A program made the position numbers and the translations under genes. Under the pieces are notes generated by a model. The model ran no database searches and was not told the origin of the DNA. It saw nothing but the letters and a program-made list of their open reading frames with translations. Positions 7,708 through 16,504 of a stretch of 55,189 nucleotides of DNA are shown here, in pieces (the stretch's first letter is position 1; every line of letters begins with the position of its first letter). Origin of the DNA: Chloroflexi bacterium OHK40 (GTDB lineage: Bacteria > Chloroflexota > Chloroflexia > Chloroflexales > Chloroflexaceae); contig SFCB01000110.1 in assembly GCA_004367505.1 (NCBI GenBank), positions 1 through 55,189 on the forward strand, read 5' to 3'.

Positions 7708-8154
7708 GGTTGCTGCCCCTTTCTCGCCCGTGCGGGCTGTGGTGTGCCAGGCCGATTCTGATGAGTACCGCTTCCAAACGTACCGGCTCATCAGCGTTGC
7801 CGTGACAGGCTCTTTGCTGCGATCTGGTGTGTGCGGTCACTTCATTGTAGCGGGGGCCGCGCGGGGCCTTCATCAGTCCGAGGACCCAGACGGGGTGCGC
7901 AATGGGGCCGATATGGGCGAAACACTCGAGCGCCCTCCCGGGGAGCAACCCCGCAGCGGGCGCCCTGTCGCATGCCCGGGTGGCCTGTCGGCGCAAAGTA
8001 GCCACGTTCACAATTGGTAACAGCTGCATAACCGGCAGAGCCTGGATCGACGAACGCCGCCGTGCTACAACAGGCTGGGAAGCGTTGGCCGCCCGTGGGG
8101 CCCACCATGATCGGGCCTCCAGACGAAAGCGGCACGGACAGGAGAGAATCAGCT
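7708..8154. other. Divergent intergenic region, GNAT cluster / lipoprotein
   Basis: This 447-bp region separates the minus-strand GNAT cluster from a plus-strand lipoprotein gene. Apart from the inverted repeat at 7758-7794 I see no tRNA, no clear promoter hexamer pair and no conserved small gene. Confidence 0.4.
7758..7794. promoter_or_regulatory. Inverted repeat upstream of the GNAT cluster
   Basis: The arms CTGATGAG (7758-7765) and CTCATCAG (7787-7794) are perfect inverted copies separated by 21 nt. Just inside them, GTACCG occurs twice. The element lies 51-87 bp upstream of the GNAT3 start. It may be an operator or the stem of a leader RNA. No function can be shown. Confidence 0.45.
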
Positions 8155-9282
8155 ATGGCTCGCCACCTGCTCTTGATCGTCGCGCTGCTCGGCGCACTGC
8201 TGCTGGCCGCCTGCGGCCAGAGCCTGCCGACGGCCGAGGAGATTGTAGACCGCATGGAGGCCGCCCGGGCGGCTACGAACGACGCCCACGCCATCGTCGC
8301 GATCGACTTCACCTCCCCCGAGCGCTCCGGCAGCCTCGTGGTCGAGGGCTGGATGGAGAAGACCGGGGAGACCGACGCGGCGGGAGAGCCGCTCGCGCGC
8401 CTGCGCATTCAGGTGCTGGAGGCTAGCGAGGAGGGCCTCAAGGACACGCTGGTCGTGAGCGACGGCGAGACCTTCTGGCTGTACAACCCGGCCGAAAACA
8501 CCGTGATCACTGGTAGCGCCAGCGAGATGGGCGAGCGAGGTCCGACCGACCCGGCTGGCGCCGCCGACGCGCTCCAGCGCATCGTCGGCGAGGGCCTGGA
8601 CGCTCTGGAGCTCACAGTGGTAGGCGAGGATCAGATTGCCGGCAAGCCCACCTGGAAGGTAGACTTTACCCCAAAGGCTGAGACAAGCGCGCAGTTGCAG
8701 CTCGACGGCGTGATCGAAGGCAGCATGTGGGTAGACGAGGCGCTGGCCATCCCGCTCAAGCTCACCCTCGACGCGAGCGACTTCGGGCAGGGATCGGTAG
8801 AGGTGCGCAATATCGAAACCAACACCGGCCTGAGCGCTGAGCTCTTTCGCTTCACCCCGCCGCCTGGCGCCGAGGTCGTGCAGGCCGCCGAGCTGGTGAG
8901 CCGGCTCCAGCCCCGGGCCAGCACGCTGGAGGAGGCCCGCACCGCCGTGAGCTTCGCGCTGCGCGAGCCCGGCTACCTGCCGGCGGGCATGAGCCTGGTG
9001 GAAGTGCGGGTGATCGGCACCGGCACCGTGATCCTCAACTACACCGGCGAGAGCGGCAGCGTCAGTGTCGTGCAGAGCAACGAGGAGGTCGGCCGCGACC
9101 GCGAGCCGCCCGCCGGCAGCGAGGTGCGCACCGTCGCGGTGGGCGGGGCGACCGGCACCCTGATCACGGGTGGCGACGGCCAGGGCAGCCTGCTGCGCTG
9201 GGAGCAAGACGGCATCCGCTACGTGGTAGCTGGCACCATCTCCAGCGACGAGGCGCTGCGCGTGGCCGAGGGGCTCGAATAG
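8155..9282 (+). CDS. Lipoprotein with LolA-like and DUF4367-like regions
   Basis: A 375-aa secreted lipoprotein. The first 20 residues form a lipoprotein signal peptide ending in the lipobox LLAAC (Cys20). The next 230 residues (TAEEIVDRMEAA, FWLYNPAENTV, KPTWKVDF, SMWVDEALAIPLKL) resemble the LolA/LppX/DUF2092 beta-sheet fold that carries or senses lipids. The last 120 (REPGYLPAGMSL, ending IRYVVAGTISSDEALRVAEGL) resemble DUF4367, often found in anti-sigma and sporulation-type lipoproteins. The start at 8155 has AGGAG upstream; the frame extends to 8062 without support. The next gene is an ABC ATPase of LolD/MacB type, so a role in lipid or lipoprotein handling is possible but not shown. Confidence 0.85.
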   Translation: MARHLLLIVALLGALLLAACGQSLPTAEEIVDRMEAARAATNDAHAIVAIDFTSPERSGSLVVEGWMEKTGETDAAGEPLARLRIQVLEASEEGLKDTLVVSDGETFWLYNPAENTVITGSASEMGERGPTDPAGAADALQRIVGEGLDALELTVVGEDQIAGKPTWKVDFTPKAETSAQLQLDGVIEGSMWVDEALAIPLKLTLDASDFGQGSVEVRNIETNTGLSAELFRFTPPPGAEVVQAAELVSRLQPRASTLEEARTAVSFALREPGYLPAGMSLVEVRVIGTGTVILNYTGESGSVSVVQSNEEVGRDREPPAGSEVRTVAVGGATGTLITGGDGQGSLLRWEQDGIRYVVAGTISSDEALRVAEGLE

Positions 9283-9347
9283 GACGGCGGCCCATCTATC
9301 GTCGCGGGAGGGGCGCGGCACTACCGCGACCGTGTTATCATCACGGT

Positions 9348-10151
9348 ATGAGTACTCCACCCCTGATCCGAACCCTGGGCCTCGCCCGGCGTTATGCGAT
9401 GGGCAAAACCTTCGTGGACGCGCTGCGCGGGGTGGACCTCACGGTGGCGCCGGGCGAGTTTGTGGCGCTGGTTGGCCCCAGCGGTAGCGGCAAGAGCACA
9501 CTGCTCCACCTGATCGGCGGGCTGGTGCGCCCCACGGGCGGCGAGGTCTGGGTGAACGGCCTGGAACTCGGCCGCAGTAGCGACGCCGAGCTGGTGGCCT
9601 ACCGCCGCGATACGCTGGGCTTCATCTTTCAGAGCTTTAACCTGCTGCCGATCAAAACAGCCTGGGAGAATGTGGCCGTGCCGCTGATGCTGGCTGGCAC
9701 ACCCCTGGCCGAACGGCGCGCCCGCGCCCACGAGCTCCTGGAGCAACTGGGCCTGGGCCGGCGCGCCAACCACCGCCCGGCCGAACTGAGCGGCGGCGAG
9801 CAACAGCGCGTCGCGATCGCCCGGGCCCTCGCAAACCGCCCCCGGCTCCTGCTCGCCGATGAGCCCACTGGCAACCTGGACAGCCGCACCGGTGGCGAGA
9901 TCCTGGACCTGTTGCAGCGCCTGGTACGCGAGGAGGGGCTCACCATGCTGCTCGTCACCCACGACATGGGGGTCGCGCGCCATGCCGAGCGTATTGTGCA
10001 CCTGCGAGATGGGGAGATTCAGTCGATCGAGGAGCCAGGCGCCCCGACTCCGGAGCCTGAGCGGGATCAGGAAGCATCCGAGCTCGATCCGGCAGCCTCG
10101 AACATGAGATCATTGACCGGCAGGCTGTCAAACAGGGTGCGGTGGGGATGA
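9348..10151 (+). CDS. ABC transporter ATP-binding protein (LolD/MacB-type)
   Basis: A 267-aa ATPase with Walker A GPSGSGKST (43-51), a Q-loop in FIFQSFNLLP, the signature LSGGEQQRVAIARAL, Walker B LLLADEPTGNLD and the H-loop VTHDMG. It belongs to the MacB/LolD/FtsE clade by the FNLLP and EPTGNLD features. About 40 extra residues at the C-terminus are Pro/Glu-rich and not part of the fold. No permease gene lies next to it: upstream is a lipoprotein (65 bp), downstream a HAD phosphatase. The ATG lies about 7 nt after a TATCAT -10-like box (9336-9341) with no ribosome site between, so the mRNA may be leaderless. Confidence 0.93.
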   Translation: MSTPPLIRTLGLARRYAMGKTFVDALRGVDLTVAPGEFVALVGPSGSGKSTLLHLIGGLVRPTGGEVWVNGLELGRSSDAELVAYRRDTLGFIFQSFNLLPIKTAWENVAVPLMLAGTPLAERRARAHELLEQLGLGRRANHRPAELSGGEQQRVAIARALANRPRLLLADEPTGNLDSRTGGEILDLLQRLVREEGLTMLLVTHDMGVARHAERIVHLRDGEIQSIEEPGAPTPEPERDQEASELDPAASNMRSLTGRLSNRVRWG

Positions 10152-10176
10152 TCGAGCCAGCGCCCAGACGATCGAA

Positions 10177-10977
10177 ATGGTGAAACGCATGCCCGGGCCC
10201 AAGCCTGTGAGTTCCCCATCTCCCATTCCCCGCTTCCAGCCGCCTATCCGAGCATTGATCTTCGACTTTGACGGCCTGATGGTCGATACGGAAACGCCCG
10301 CCCTGGCGAGCTGGCAGCAGATCTATGCCGAGCACGGGTTTAGCCTGGCACTGGAGGAGTGGGCGGGCGCGCTGGGCACGACGCATGGCTTCAACGCCCT
10401 GGAGCACCTGCTGGGCCTCGTGTCGCAAGCCGATCCAGCCCGTGGAGCGGCCCTGCGCGCCGAGGCCGAGGCCCTGGCCGCCCGCCGCCAGCACCTCAAG
10501 GAACAGCTCAGCGCCGGCCAGGGTTTGCTGCCCGGGGTCACCGAGCTCCTCGACCAGGCCGACGCGCTGGGCATGCCGTGCGCGGTGGCCTCCAGCAGCA
10601 GTCTGCGCTGGGTGGGCGGCTGGCTGGAGCGCCTGGGCATCCGGGCACGCTTCCGCTGCCTGCGCACCGCCGACGATGTGGAACGCACCAAGCCCGATCC
10701 GGCACTCTTTCTCAGCGCCGCCGCCTGCCTGGGGTACCCCCCCGCTAGCTGCCTTGTGCTCGAAGACTCGCCCAACGGCATCCGGGCAGCCCGCGCCGCC
10801 GGCTGCCCGGTTGTAGCCGTGCCGAGCGCGCTCACCGGCCAGCTCACGCTCCCCCCCGCCGACGTCGTGATTCCCTCGCTCGACGCCATGCCCCTCACCG
10901 ACCTGCTCGCGGCCGTGAGAGCAGCGCGAACAGCAACGCAGGGCAGCCCCCCGGGCCCACCCGCGCGCACGGGGTAG
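10177..10977 (+). CDS. HAD-superfamily phosphatase (beta-phosphoglucomutase-like)
   Basis: A 266-aa HAD subfamily IA hydrolase. Motif I IFDFDGLMVDTE (28-39) supplies the nucleophile Asp30 and the acid/base Asp32. Motif II is the VASSS segment, motif III the Lys in ERTKPDP, and motif IV LEDSPNGIRAA. The cap domain between motifs I and II is helical, as in beta-phosphoglucomutase and phosphoglycolate phosphatase relatives. Substrate cannot be told. About 25 N-terminal residues before the fold are Pro/Ser-rich; the true start could be further inside, and there is no clear ribosome site at 10177. It is followed by a good terminator. Confidence 0.92.
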   Translation: MVKRMPGPKPVSSPSPIPRFQPPIRALIFDFDGLMVDTETPALASWQQIYAEHGFSLALEEWAGALGTTHGFNALEHLLGLVSQADPARGAALRAEAEALAARRQHLKEQLSAGQGLLPGVTELLDQADALGMPCAVASSSSLRWVGGWLERLGIRARFRCLRTADDVERTKPDPALFLSAAACLGYPPASCLVLEDSPNGIRAARAAGCPVVAVPSALTGQLTLPPADVVIPSLDAMPLTDLLAAVRAARTATQGSPPGPPARTG

Positions 10978-11013
10978 CATCGGGGCAATACAGACGCCTC
11001 GGGGGCGGCATTC

Positions 11014-11042
11014 AGACGCCTCGGGGAGGCGTCTCTTCTCTT
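11014..11042 (+). terminator. Intrinsic terminator after the HAD gene
   Basis: The arms AGACGCCTC (11014-11022) and GAGGCGTCT (11026-11034) form a 9-bp stem with a GGG loop, followed by the T-rich CTTCTCTT. A half copy (AGACGCCTC-GGGG) stands at 10992. The arms resemble those of the palindrome array at 32305-32510, so this may be a member of the same repeat family used as a terminator. The hairpin also lies just past the stop of the convergent oxidase subunit IV gene. Confidence 0.8.
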
Positions 11043-11043
11043 A

Positions 11044-11424
11044 TCAGGGGAGCGGCCCGGGCGCGGGCGGCCAGCCACGGGCGAAATAATCGATCATTAC
11101 GATGATCACCAGGAGCGCGAAGCCCACAAAAGAGGCTGCGGCGTAGAGCTGGGTGATCCGCTCGCTGATCTTAATATGCATAAAGTAGAGCACGATCAAC
11201 GCTGTCTTCGTGCAGGCGATCGCCATGGCGATGATCACGCCGACGAGCCGGTTGAAGCCGAGCAGCGGCTCAACATAGAACGCCACAACGGTGAGAATCA
11301 TCAGCACCATGAGCGCGCCGAAGACGCGGAAGTAGGTGCCACGACCGATATGGCCGTGGGCATGCTCGTCGTGGGTACCTGCCCCGTGACCATCGGCGCT
11401 GTGGGTGGGATTTGTCGTTGCCAT
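11044..11424 (-). CDS. Cytochrome c oxidase subunit IV (caa3-type)
   Basis: A 126-aa integral membrane protein with three predicted membrane helices (ALMVLMILTVVAFYV, a VIIAMAIACTKTALIVLYFMH segment and FVGFALLVIIVMIDYF). It matches the small prokaryotic caa3 oxidase subunit IV, whose second helix carries the conserved K-x-x-L/I-x-x-x-x-F-M-H pattern. The cytoplasmic N-terminus is His-rich (DGHGAGTHDEHAHGH). The ATG overlaps the stop of coxC by TGATG, so translation is coupled. It is the last gene of the respiratory operon. Confidence 0.9.
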   Translation of the reverse strand: MATTNPTHSADGHGAGTHDEHAHGHIGRGTYFRVFGALMVLMILTVVAFYVEPLLGFNRLVGVIIAMAIACTKTALIVLYFMHIKISERITQLYAAASFVGFALLVIIVMIDYFARGWPPAPGPLP

Positions 11425-12251
11425 CAGTGCACCAGGTAAAAGAGCGGGAAGAGGAATACCCAGACAATATCGATCAGGTGCCAGTAGAGCCCGCCGATCT
11501 CTACCGGAGTGAAGTAGCTGGGGGTGAAGAGCCCGCGCCAGGATAGGAAGGCGAGGATCGAGACAATCGTGATCCCGATGATCATGTGCACGGCGTGGAG
11601 GCCAGTGGCCACGAAGTAGAGGAAGTAGAAGAGCTGGTAGGGGCTCTTCAGGCCGGGCTGCACTGCCGCAGCCTCGCCGTGGGCCACGCCCTCGGCGGCA
11701 GCGCCCGCTGGGGCGCCCTCGGCACCGTGCTCCACCGGGAAGATGAACGCGCGGCCAGGCACCAGGCACTCGTCCACGGCGTGCTGGTCCGTACCCGTCA
11801 CCCAGTTGAGCGGGGTCGAGTAGCCGTTGCAGTGGGAGAACTTCTCACTATATTCGTAAGCTTTGATCCCGAGGAAGGCGAAGCCGAGCAGCAAGGTGAT
11901 GCCGAGCATAGTGAGCAGGGTGCGGCGATTGCCCGACTCAGCGGCATGGACGGCGAGCGCCACGGTGAGGGAGCTCACGAGCAGCACCACGGTATTGACG
12001 GTACCGAGGGGCGTGTTGAGATGGTGGGCCGACTCGGCCCAGACATCGGGGAAGGCCCATCGATAGAGGATATAGGCCATAAAGATGCCGCCGAAGAGCA
12101 TCACCTCGGTAACGAGGAAGGCCCACATGCCGAGGGTTGCCGCCTCTTTCTGCTGGCGCGCCGTCTCGAAGTGGTGGCGCAGCTCGGGGCCGTGATGGGC
12201 GTGGCCGTGGGCCTGCGCCGTGGGCACTGCTGGTCGCGTTGTTGTGGCCAA
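11424..12251 (-). CDS. coxC: Cytochrome c oxidase subunit III
   Basis: About 275 aa, with five or more membrane helices. LGMWAFLVTEVMLFGGIF and the closing GGLYWHLIDIVWVFLFPLFYL are subunit III signatures. Start choice: TTG at 12251 has GGAGGA 8 nt upstream and yields an N-terminus that begins just before the His-rich AQAHGHAHHG stretch. The open frame extends to 12416 into coxA but there reads as low-complexity sequence. Residues of about 160-210 form a hydrophilic insert rich in Ala/Gly/Glu between membrane helices, absent from the shortest subunit III proteins. It lies 100 bp downstream of coxA. Confidence 0.92.
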   Translation of the reverse strand: MATTTRPAVPTAQAHGHAHHGPELRHHFETARQQKEAATLGMWAFLVTEVMLFGGIFMAYILYRWAFPDVWAESAHHLNTPLGTVNTVVLLVSSLTVALAVHAAESGNRRTLLTMLGITLLLGFAFLGIKAYEYSEKFSHCNGYSTPLNWVTGTDQHAVDECLVPGRAFIFPVEHGAEGAPAGAAAEGVAHGEAAAVQPGLKSPYQLFYFLYFVATGLHAVHMIIGITIVSILAFLSWRGLFTPSYFTPVEIGGLYWHLIDIVWVFLFPLFYLVH

Positions 12252-12351
12252 AGTAGCGCTCCTCCTACCGATACCAGGAGCCGGTTCCGGTGGTGCGGGG
12301 GCGCAGCGCACTGCGCCCGTCCATCGCGCCGACGGCTCCTCCGTTGTGCAG

Positions 12352-14010
12352 TTACAGCGGGCTACCGGGCCGCCAGCTCCGGGCGTCCAGCTCGGCGGCC
12401 TCGGGCGGATAGGCATAGGCCTCAGTGGTGACGATCGGCGTCTCGTGGAAGTTGTGGGTCGGGGGGGGCGAGGACGTCTGCCACTCCAGGCCGGTCGCGT
12501 CCCAGGGGTTATCGCCAGCCGGCTTACCGGCGATCAGCGAGCCCATTAGGTAGATGATTGGAATGATGAAACCGATCGCCAGAATGCTGGCCCCGGCGGT
12601 AGAGAGCACGTGGAGGATCTGGAACTCCTCAGGATAGACGTGGTAGCGCCGGGGCATGCCCAGGTAGCCCAGCACAAACTGGGGGAAGAAAGTCATATTG
12701 AAGCCAACGAAAACGATCAGGGCCGAGATCCCGCCCCAGACCTCGTTGTACATCCGGCCCGTCATCTTCGGCCACCAGTAATGCAGGCCGCCGAGGTAGG
12801 CCATGATCGTCCCGCCGACCATCACATAATGGAAGTGAGCCACCACGAAATAGGTATCAGTCACGTGGATGTCCACCGCCACCACACCGAGGAAGATCCC
12901 GGTCAGGCCCCCGATCACAAACAGACCGATAAAGCCCAGCGCGTAGAGCATGGGCGTCCGGTAGCTAATCGAGCCCTTGTAGAGCGTGGCCGTCCAGTTA
13001 AAGACCTTGATCGCCGAGGGGATCGCCACCAGCATGGTGATGAAGCTGAAGATCAGGCTGGCGTAGACCGACTGGCTACTCACGAACATGTGGTGGCCCC
13101 ACACGAGGAAGCCAAGGATGGCGATCGCCATGCTGGAGAAGGCGATAAACTCGTAGCCGAAGATCCGCTTGCGCGAGAAGGTCGCGATCAGCTCAGAGAT
13201 GACCCCGAAGCCGGGGAGGATCATAATATAGACGGCGGGATGGGAGTAGAACCAGAAGAGGTGCTGGAAGAGCACCGGATCGCCGCCGAGGGCCGGATCG
13301 AAGATCCCCACGCCCCAGATTCGCTCAATCGCCACCAGGAGCAGCGTGATCCCGACCACCGGGGTTGCGAGCACGATGATCAGGCTCGTCGCGTAATGGG
13401 ACCAGATAAAGAGCGGGAGGCGGAACCAGGTCATCCCGGGGGCGCGCATCTTATGGATGGTAACGATAAAGTTGAGCCCGGTGGCGATCGACGAGAAGCC
13501 CATGATAAACGCGCCGGCGATGGTGAGGATGACGTTGGAGTTGGAGTAGGTGGAGCTGAAGGGGGTATAGAACGTCCAGCCGGTATCCACGCCGCCGAGC
13601 ACCGCCGCCGAGAGGGCGAAGATGCCGCCGAACATGTAGAGGTACCAACTGAGCAGGTTGATGCGCGGGAAGGCCAGATCGCGGGCCCCGATCATGAGCG
13701 GAACGAGAAAATTGCCCAGGACCGACGGGATGACGGGGATGAGGAAGAAGAAGACCATAATCACGCCGTGGAGCGTGAAGGCCCGGTTATAGACATCGGA
13801 CGACATCAGGTCGCCCTGAGGCGTCACCAGTTCGATGCGCACCACCGTAGCAGCGAGACCGCCGAGCAGGAAGAAGAAATTGATGCTCAGCAGGTAGAGG
13901 ATCGCGATGCGCTTATGGTCGACGGTGAAGAGCCACGACTTGATCCAGGCCCACAGGCCGGGCGTATCGTCGTGGAGATACGTGCTCTGCGGAAGTGCGG
14001 TGGTGGCCAT
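12352..14010 (-). CDS. coxA: Cytochrome c oxidase subunit I (A2-type, caa3)
   Basis: The 552-aa catalytic subunit reduces O2 at the heme a3-CuB site and pumps protons. Conserved ligands are visible: [10 protein letters not shown] (low-spin heme), [14 protein letters not shown] and HHMFV (CuB) and VVAHFHYVM (hemes a3 and a). The YSHPAVY motif in place of GHPEVY places it in the A2 group, which uses Tyr-Ser instead of the D-channel Glu, as in caa3 oxidases of Thermus and Rhodothermus. The start at 14010 (MATTAL) follows the coxB stop by 4 nt; an ATG at 14043 would overlap coxB. The N-terminus carries [10 protein letters not shown], usual for this family. Confidence 0.97.
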   Translation of the reverse strand: MATTALPQSTYLHDDTPGLWAWIKSWLFTVDHKRIAILYLLSINFFFLLGGLAATVVRIELVTPQGDLMSSDVYNRAFTLHGVIMVFFFLIPVIPSVLGNFLVPLMIGARDLAFPRINLLSWYLYMFGGIFALSAAVLGGVDTGWTFYTPFSSTYSNSNVILTIAGAFIMGFSSIATGLNFIVTIHKMRAPGMTWFRLPLFIWSHYATSLIIVLATPVVGITLLLVAIERIWGVGIFDPALGGDPVLFQHLFWFYSHPAVYIMILPGFGVISELIATFSRKRIFGYEFIAFSSMAIAILGFLVWGHHMFVSSQSVYASLIFSFITMLVAIPSAIKVFNWTATLYKGSISYRTPMLYALGFIGLFVIGGLTGIFLGVVAVDIHVTDTYFVVAHFHYVMVGGTIMAYLGGLHYWWPKMTGRMYNEVWGGISALIVFVGFNMTFFPQFVLGYLGMPRRYHVYPEEFQILHVLSTAGASILAIGFIIPIIYLMGSLIAGKPAGDNPWDATGLEWQTSSPPPTHNFHETPIVTTEAYAYPPEAAELDARSWRPGSPL

Positions 14011-14014
14011 GGAT

Positions 14015-15472
14015 CTAGTTCCCCAGTGACTTGATATACTCAACCAGCTGCGCCAGCTGGTCGTCGCTGATCTGGCCCTGGTAGGGCGGCATGATCGGTT
14101 GGTAGCCTTCGGCGACTCTGGCCTGGGAGTTGAGGATCGACTCGATCAGGTAGGCCTCATCGGCGGTGATCGTACTGCCATCAGCGAGTGGGCGCTCACT
14201 ATTGTACAACCCCTGCAGCGCCGGGCCAACCCCTGAGTTGTGGCAGCTTGCGCAGCCGAGGTTGGCAAAGACCTGATCGCCCTGGGCGGCGAGGGCCGCA
14301 TCGAAGCCGCCCGACGCCGCTGGGGCAGCGGTGGCCGTAGCCAGGGCAGCGGCGGGCGTGGACGATGCCGTCGGCGCGGTGGTGGCTGTGGGAGCGGCGG
14401 TGGCGGCAGGCGCGGCGGTACCCTCAGCCGTGGGGCCACTGGCCTGGGGCGATGGTTCCGGCGTCGCGGCCTGGGCCCCGGCATCGGAGAGCGACTTGAT
14501 ATAGGCGATCAGCTGGTTCACCTGATCGGCGCTGAGCTGCCCATCGTAGGATGGCATGATCGGCTGGTAGCCATCGACCACTCTGGCCTGGGGGTTCAGG
14601 ATCGACTCAGCGAGATAGTTCTCATCAACGAGAACACTACTCCCATCAACGAGGCGCTCCTGATTGCCATAAAGGTTCACCAGGCTCGGCCCGGCGCCGG
14701 CGCCATCATCGCGGTGGCAACTGGCGCAACCGAGGTTGGCAAAGAGTTGGCCTCCGACGAGGGCCATCGGGTCACCCTGATCCTGGCCAGGCTGGGGAAC
14801 AGGCAGGGCGCTACCGGCGCTCCCATCGGGGAGGATCACCTCACCGGGCGTCACCAGCCACTGCTCGTAGGCGGCAGCGCTCATTACTACCACGCGGCCA
14901 CCCATCCGGGCGTGCTCGGTACCGCAATACTCGGCGCAGAAGAGGTGGTATTCACCCTCCCGGGTCGCCTCGAACCACATGGTGGTATAGCGACCGGGGA
15001 GCACATCCTGCTTCACGCGGAAGGCAGGGATGTAGAAGCTATGGATCACGTCCTGCGAGGTCATGATCAGCTTGACCTGGCGACCGATCGGCACGTGGAG
15101 CTCATTATTCTCGCGTTTACCGTTCGGGTGTTGCGCATGCCACATCCACTGCTTGCCGATGACATAGACTTCGAGGGCCCGCGCGGGCGGCGTGCGCATC
15201 TGCACGAAGAGAAAGGCGCCCCAGAAGAAGACACCCATCACCAGGAAGAGCGGAATGATCGACCAGGTGAGCTCGAGGGGCAGGTTGGAGTGCACCTGGT
15301 TCGTACGGTCGACGCGCTGGTTGCTGCGGTGGTAGCGCACCATCAGGTAGAGGATGATGAAGGGCAGCACCCCACCGAAGATCAGGCTGAGCCCGATCAG
15401 CACCCAGTAGAGAAGATCGACCTGCCCCGCGAAGGTGGAGGCCTGCTCCGGGAACAATGGGAAGTCGCGCAT
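14015..15472 (-). CDS. coxB: Cytochrome c oxidase subunit II with two fused cytochrome c domains
   Basis: A 485-aa membrane-anchored protein with two N-terminal membrane helices ([20 protein letters not shown] and the [16 protein letters not shown] segment). The CuA domain follows: His in DVIHSFYIP and the cluster [14 protein letters not shown]. Then come two cytochrome c domains, each with NLGCASCH and a distal IMP-x-Y Met ligand. They are joined by a long Ala/Thr/Pro linker of about 55 residues. Known caa3 enzymes carry one c domain here; two domains sharing LADGS and YQPIMP segments indicate an internal duplication. The start at 15472 has AGGAAG upstream and opens MRDFPLF; the frame to 15541 is not supported. 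Confidence 0.96.
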   Translation of the reverse strand: MRDFPLFPEQASTFAGQVDLLYWVLIGLSLIFGGVLPFIILYLMVRYHRSNQRVDRTNQVHSNLPLELTWSIIPLFLVMGVFFWGAFLFVQMRTPPARALEVYVIGKQWMWHAQHPNGKRENNELHVPIGRQVKLIMTSQDVIHSFYIPAFRVKQDVLPGRYTTMWFEATREGEYHLFCAEYCGTEHARMGGRVVVMSAAAYEQWLVTPGEVILPDGSAGSALPVPQPGQDQGDPMALVGGQLFANLGCASCHRDDGAGAGPSLVNLYGNQERLVDGSSVLVDENYLAESILNPQARVVDGYQPIMPSYDGQLSADQVNQLIAYIKSLSDAGAQAATPEPSPQASGPTAEGTAAPAATAAPTATTAPTASSTPAAALATATAAPAASGGFDAALAAQGDQVFANLGCASCHNSGVGPALQGLYNSERPLADGSTITADEAYLIESILNSQARVAEGYQPIMPPYQGQISDDQLAQLVEYIKSLGN

Positions 15473-15552
15473 ACTGCTTCCTAATCCGGGGCGGGCCACG
15501 CCCGCCATTCCCAGCCTGCCGTAGCCGCAAGCGGCGGCCAACTGTTAGGAGC

Positions 15553-16383
15553 CTAGCCGAGCGCCCTTGCGGGACCGTGGGGCGCGCCGGGGGCGCCGGG
15601 GCCACGGCTGAGCGCATAGATCAGAGCCACCAGGCCAAGGACGAAGAGCGCGCTCACGACGCGCACGAGGGTCATCACGAAGCCGGTATACTTCCCGGTC
15701 GCCGGATCGTAGCTATAGCAGAGCAGCAGCAACTGATCGACCGGCGTACCGATCGTGTTCCCGGAGGTCTCAACCAGGCCGAGGCGCAGATCGCTGGCGT
15801 TGAACTCAACGCCATAGAAGTAGCGGGACAGCGTACCGTCCGGGGTAGCGAGCATCATCCCGGCAGCGTGGGCATACTGGTCGATGGTCTCATCGTAGTA
15901 GTAGCCGAAGCCCACCGCATCGGCGAGGCGCTGGATGCTATCCTGGGTGCCGGTGAGGAAATGCCAGCCTTGCTCGCTCCCGGGGCGTCCATAGCGCGAG
16001 ACGGCGGTGGCCCTGGCATTCGCGGCGTTCATCGGCGTCTCGGCGGGGTCGATGCTCACATAGACCACCTGGTAATCGCTGCCGACATCGAGGGTCACAT
16101 CGCTGAGGGCCCGCACCATGCCATCGCGCACGAGGGAGCAGAGCATGGGGCACTCATAGTAGCCCAGGGCGAGGGCCACGGGCTGCTCGCCGAAGTAATC
16201 GCCGAGCGTCACCGCGCGGCCTGCCTCGTCCACGAACGGCAGATCGAGGGGCAACTGCTCGCCGAGGCGCTGCTCGAGCCGCACCTTGCTGAGGGGATCG
16301 TCGGGGGTGCCCTGGGCCGTGGCCACACCGGGGGCTACGGCGGCGAGGAGCAGCGCGAGTAACAGCAGGCGGACAATCATCAT
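15553..16383 (-). CDS. SCO1/SenC copper chaperone
   Basis: A 276-aa thioredoxin-fold protein that delivers copper to the CuA site of subunit II. It has an N-terminal signal or anchor (MMIVRLLLLALLL) and the copper-binding CPMLC motif with Cys78 and Cys82. The distant His172 lies in DQYAHAAGM. A C-terminal membrane helix (VVSALFVLGLVALIYAL) anchors it on the outer face. The start was placed at the first ATG of an ATGATG pair directly before the signal peptide; the open frame extends to 16614 without similarity. It sits directly upstream of coxB. Confidence 0.93.
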   Translation of the reverse strand: MMIVRLLLLALLLAAVAPGVATAQGTPDDPLSKVRLEQRLGEQLPLDLPFVDEAGRAVTLGDYFGEQPVALALGYYECPMLCSLVRDGMVRALSDVTLDVGSDYQVVYVSIDPAETPMNAANARATAVSRYGRPGSEQGWHFLTGTQDSIQRLADAVGFGYYYDETIDQYAHAAGMMLATPDGTLSRYFYGVEFNASDLRLGLVETSGNTIGTPVDQLLLLCYSYDPATGKYTGFVMTLVRVVSALFVLGLVALIYALSRGPGAPGAPHGPARALG

Positions 16384-16504
16384 ACGGCGCTCAAATCCAG
16401 GCGTATCCGCGTAGAGCAAGCCAAGCCGAACCGCGAACGACGAACCGCTGTACGGCCACGAGGTGCTGTCAGCACAACGCGGCGAGAATGGCGCGATCGA
16501 TCCA

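Noticed and set aside
12610-14034. 474-codon plus-strand frame opposite coxA
   Set aside because: It has extreme Asp/Glu/His composition, as expected from reading a membrane protein gene backwards.
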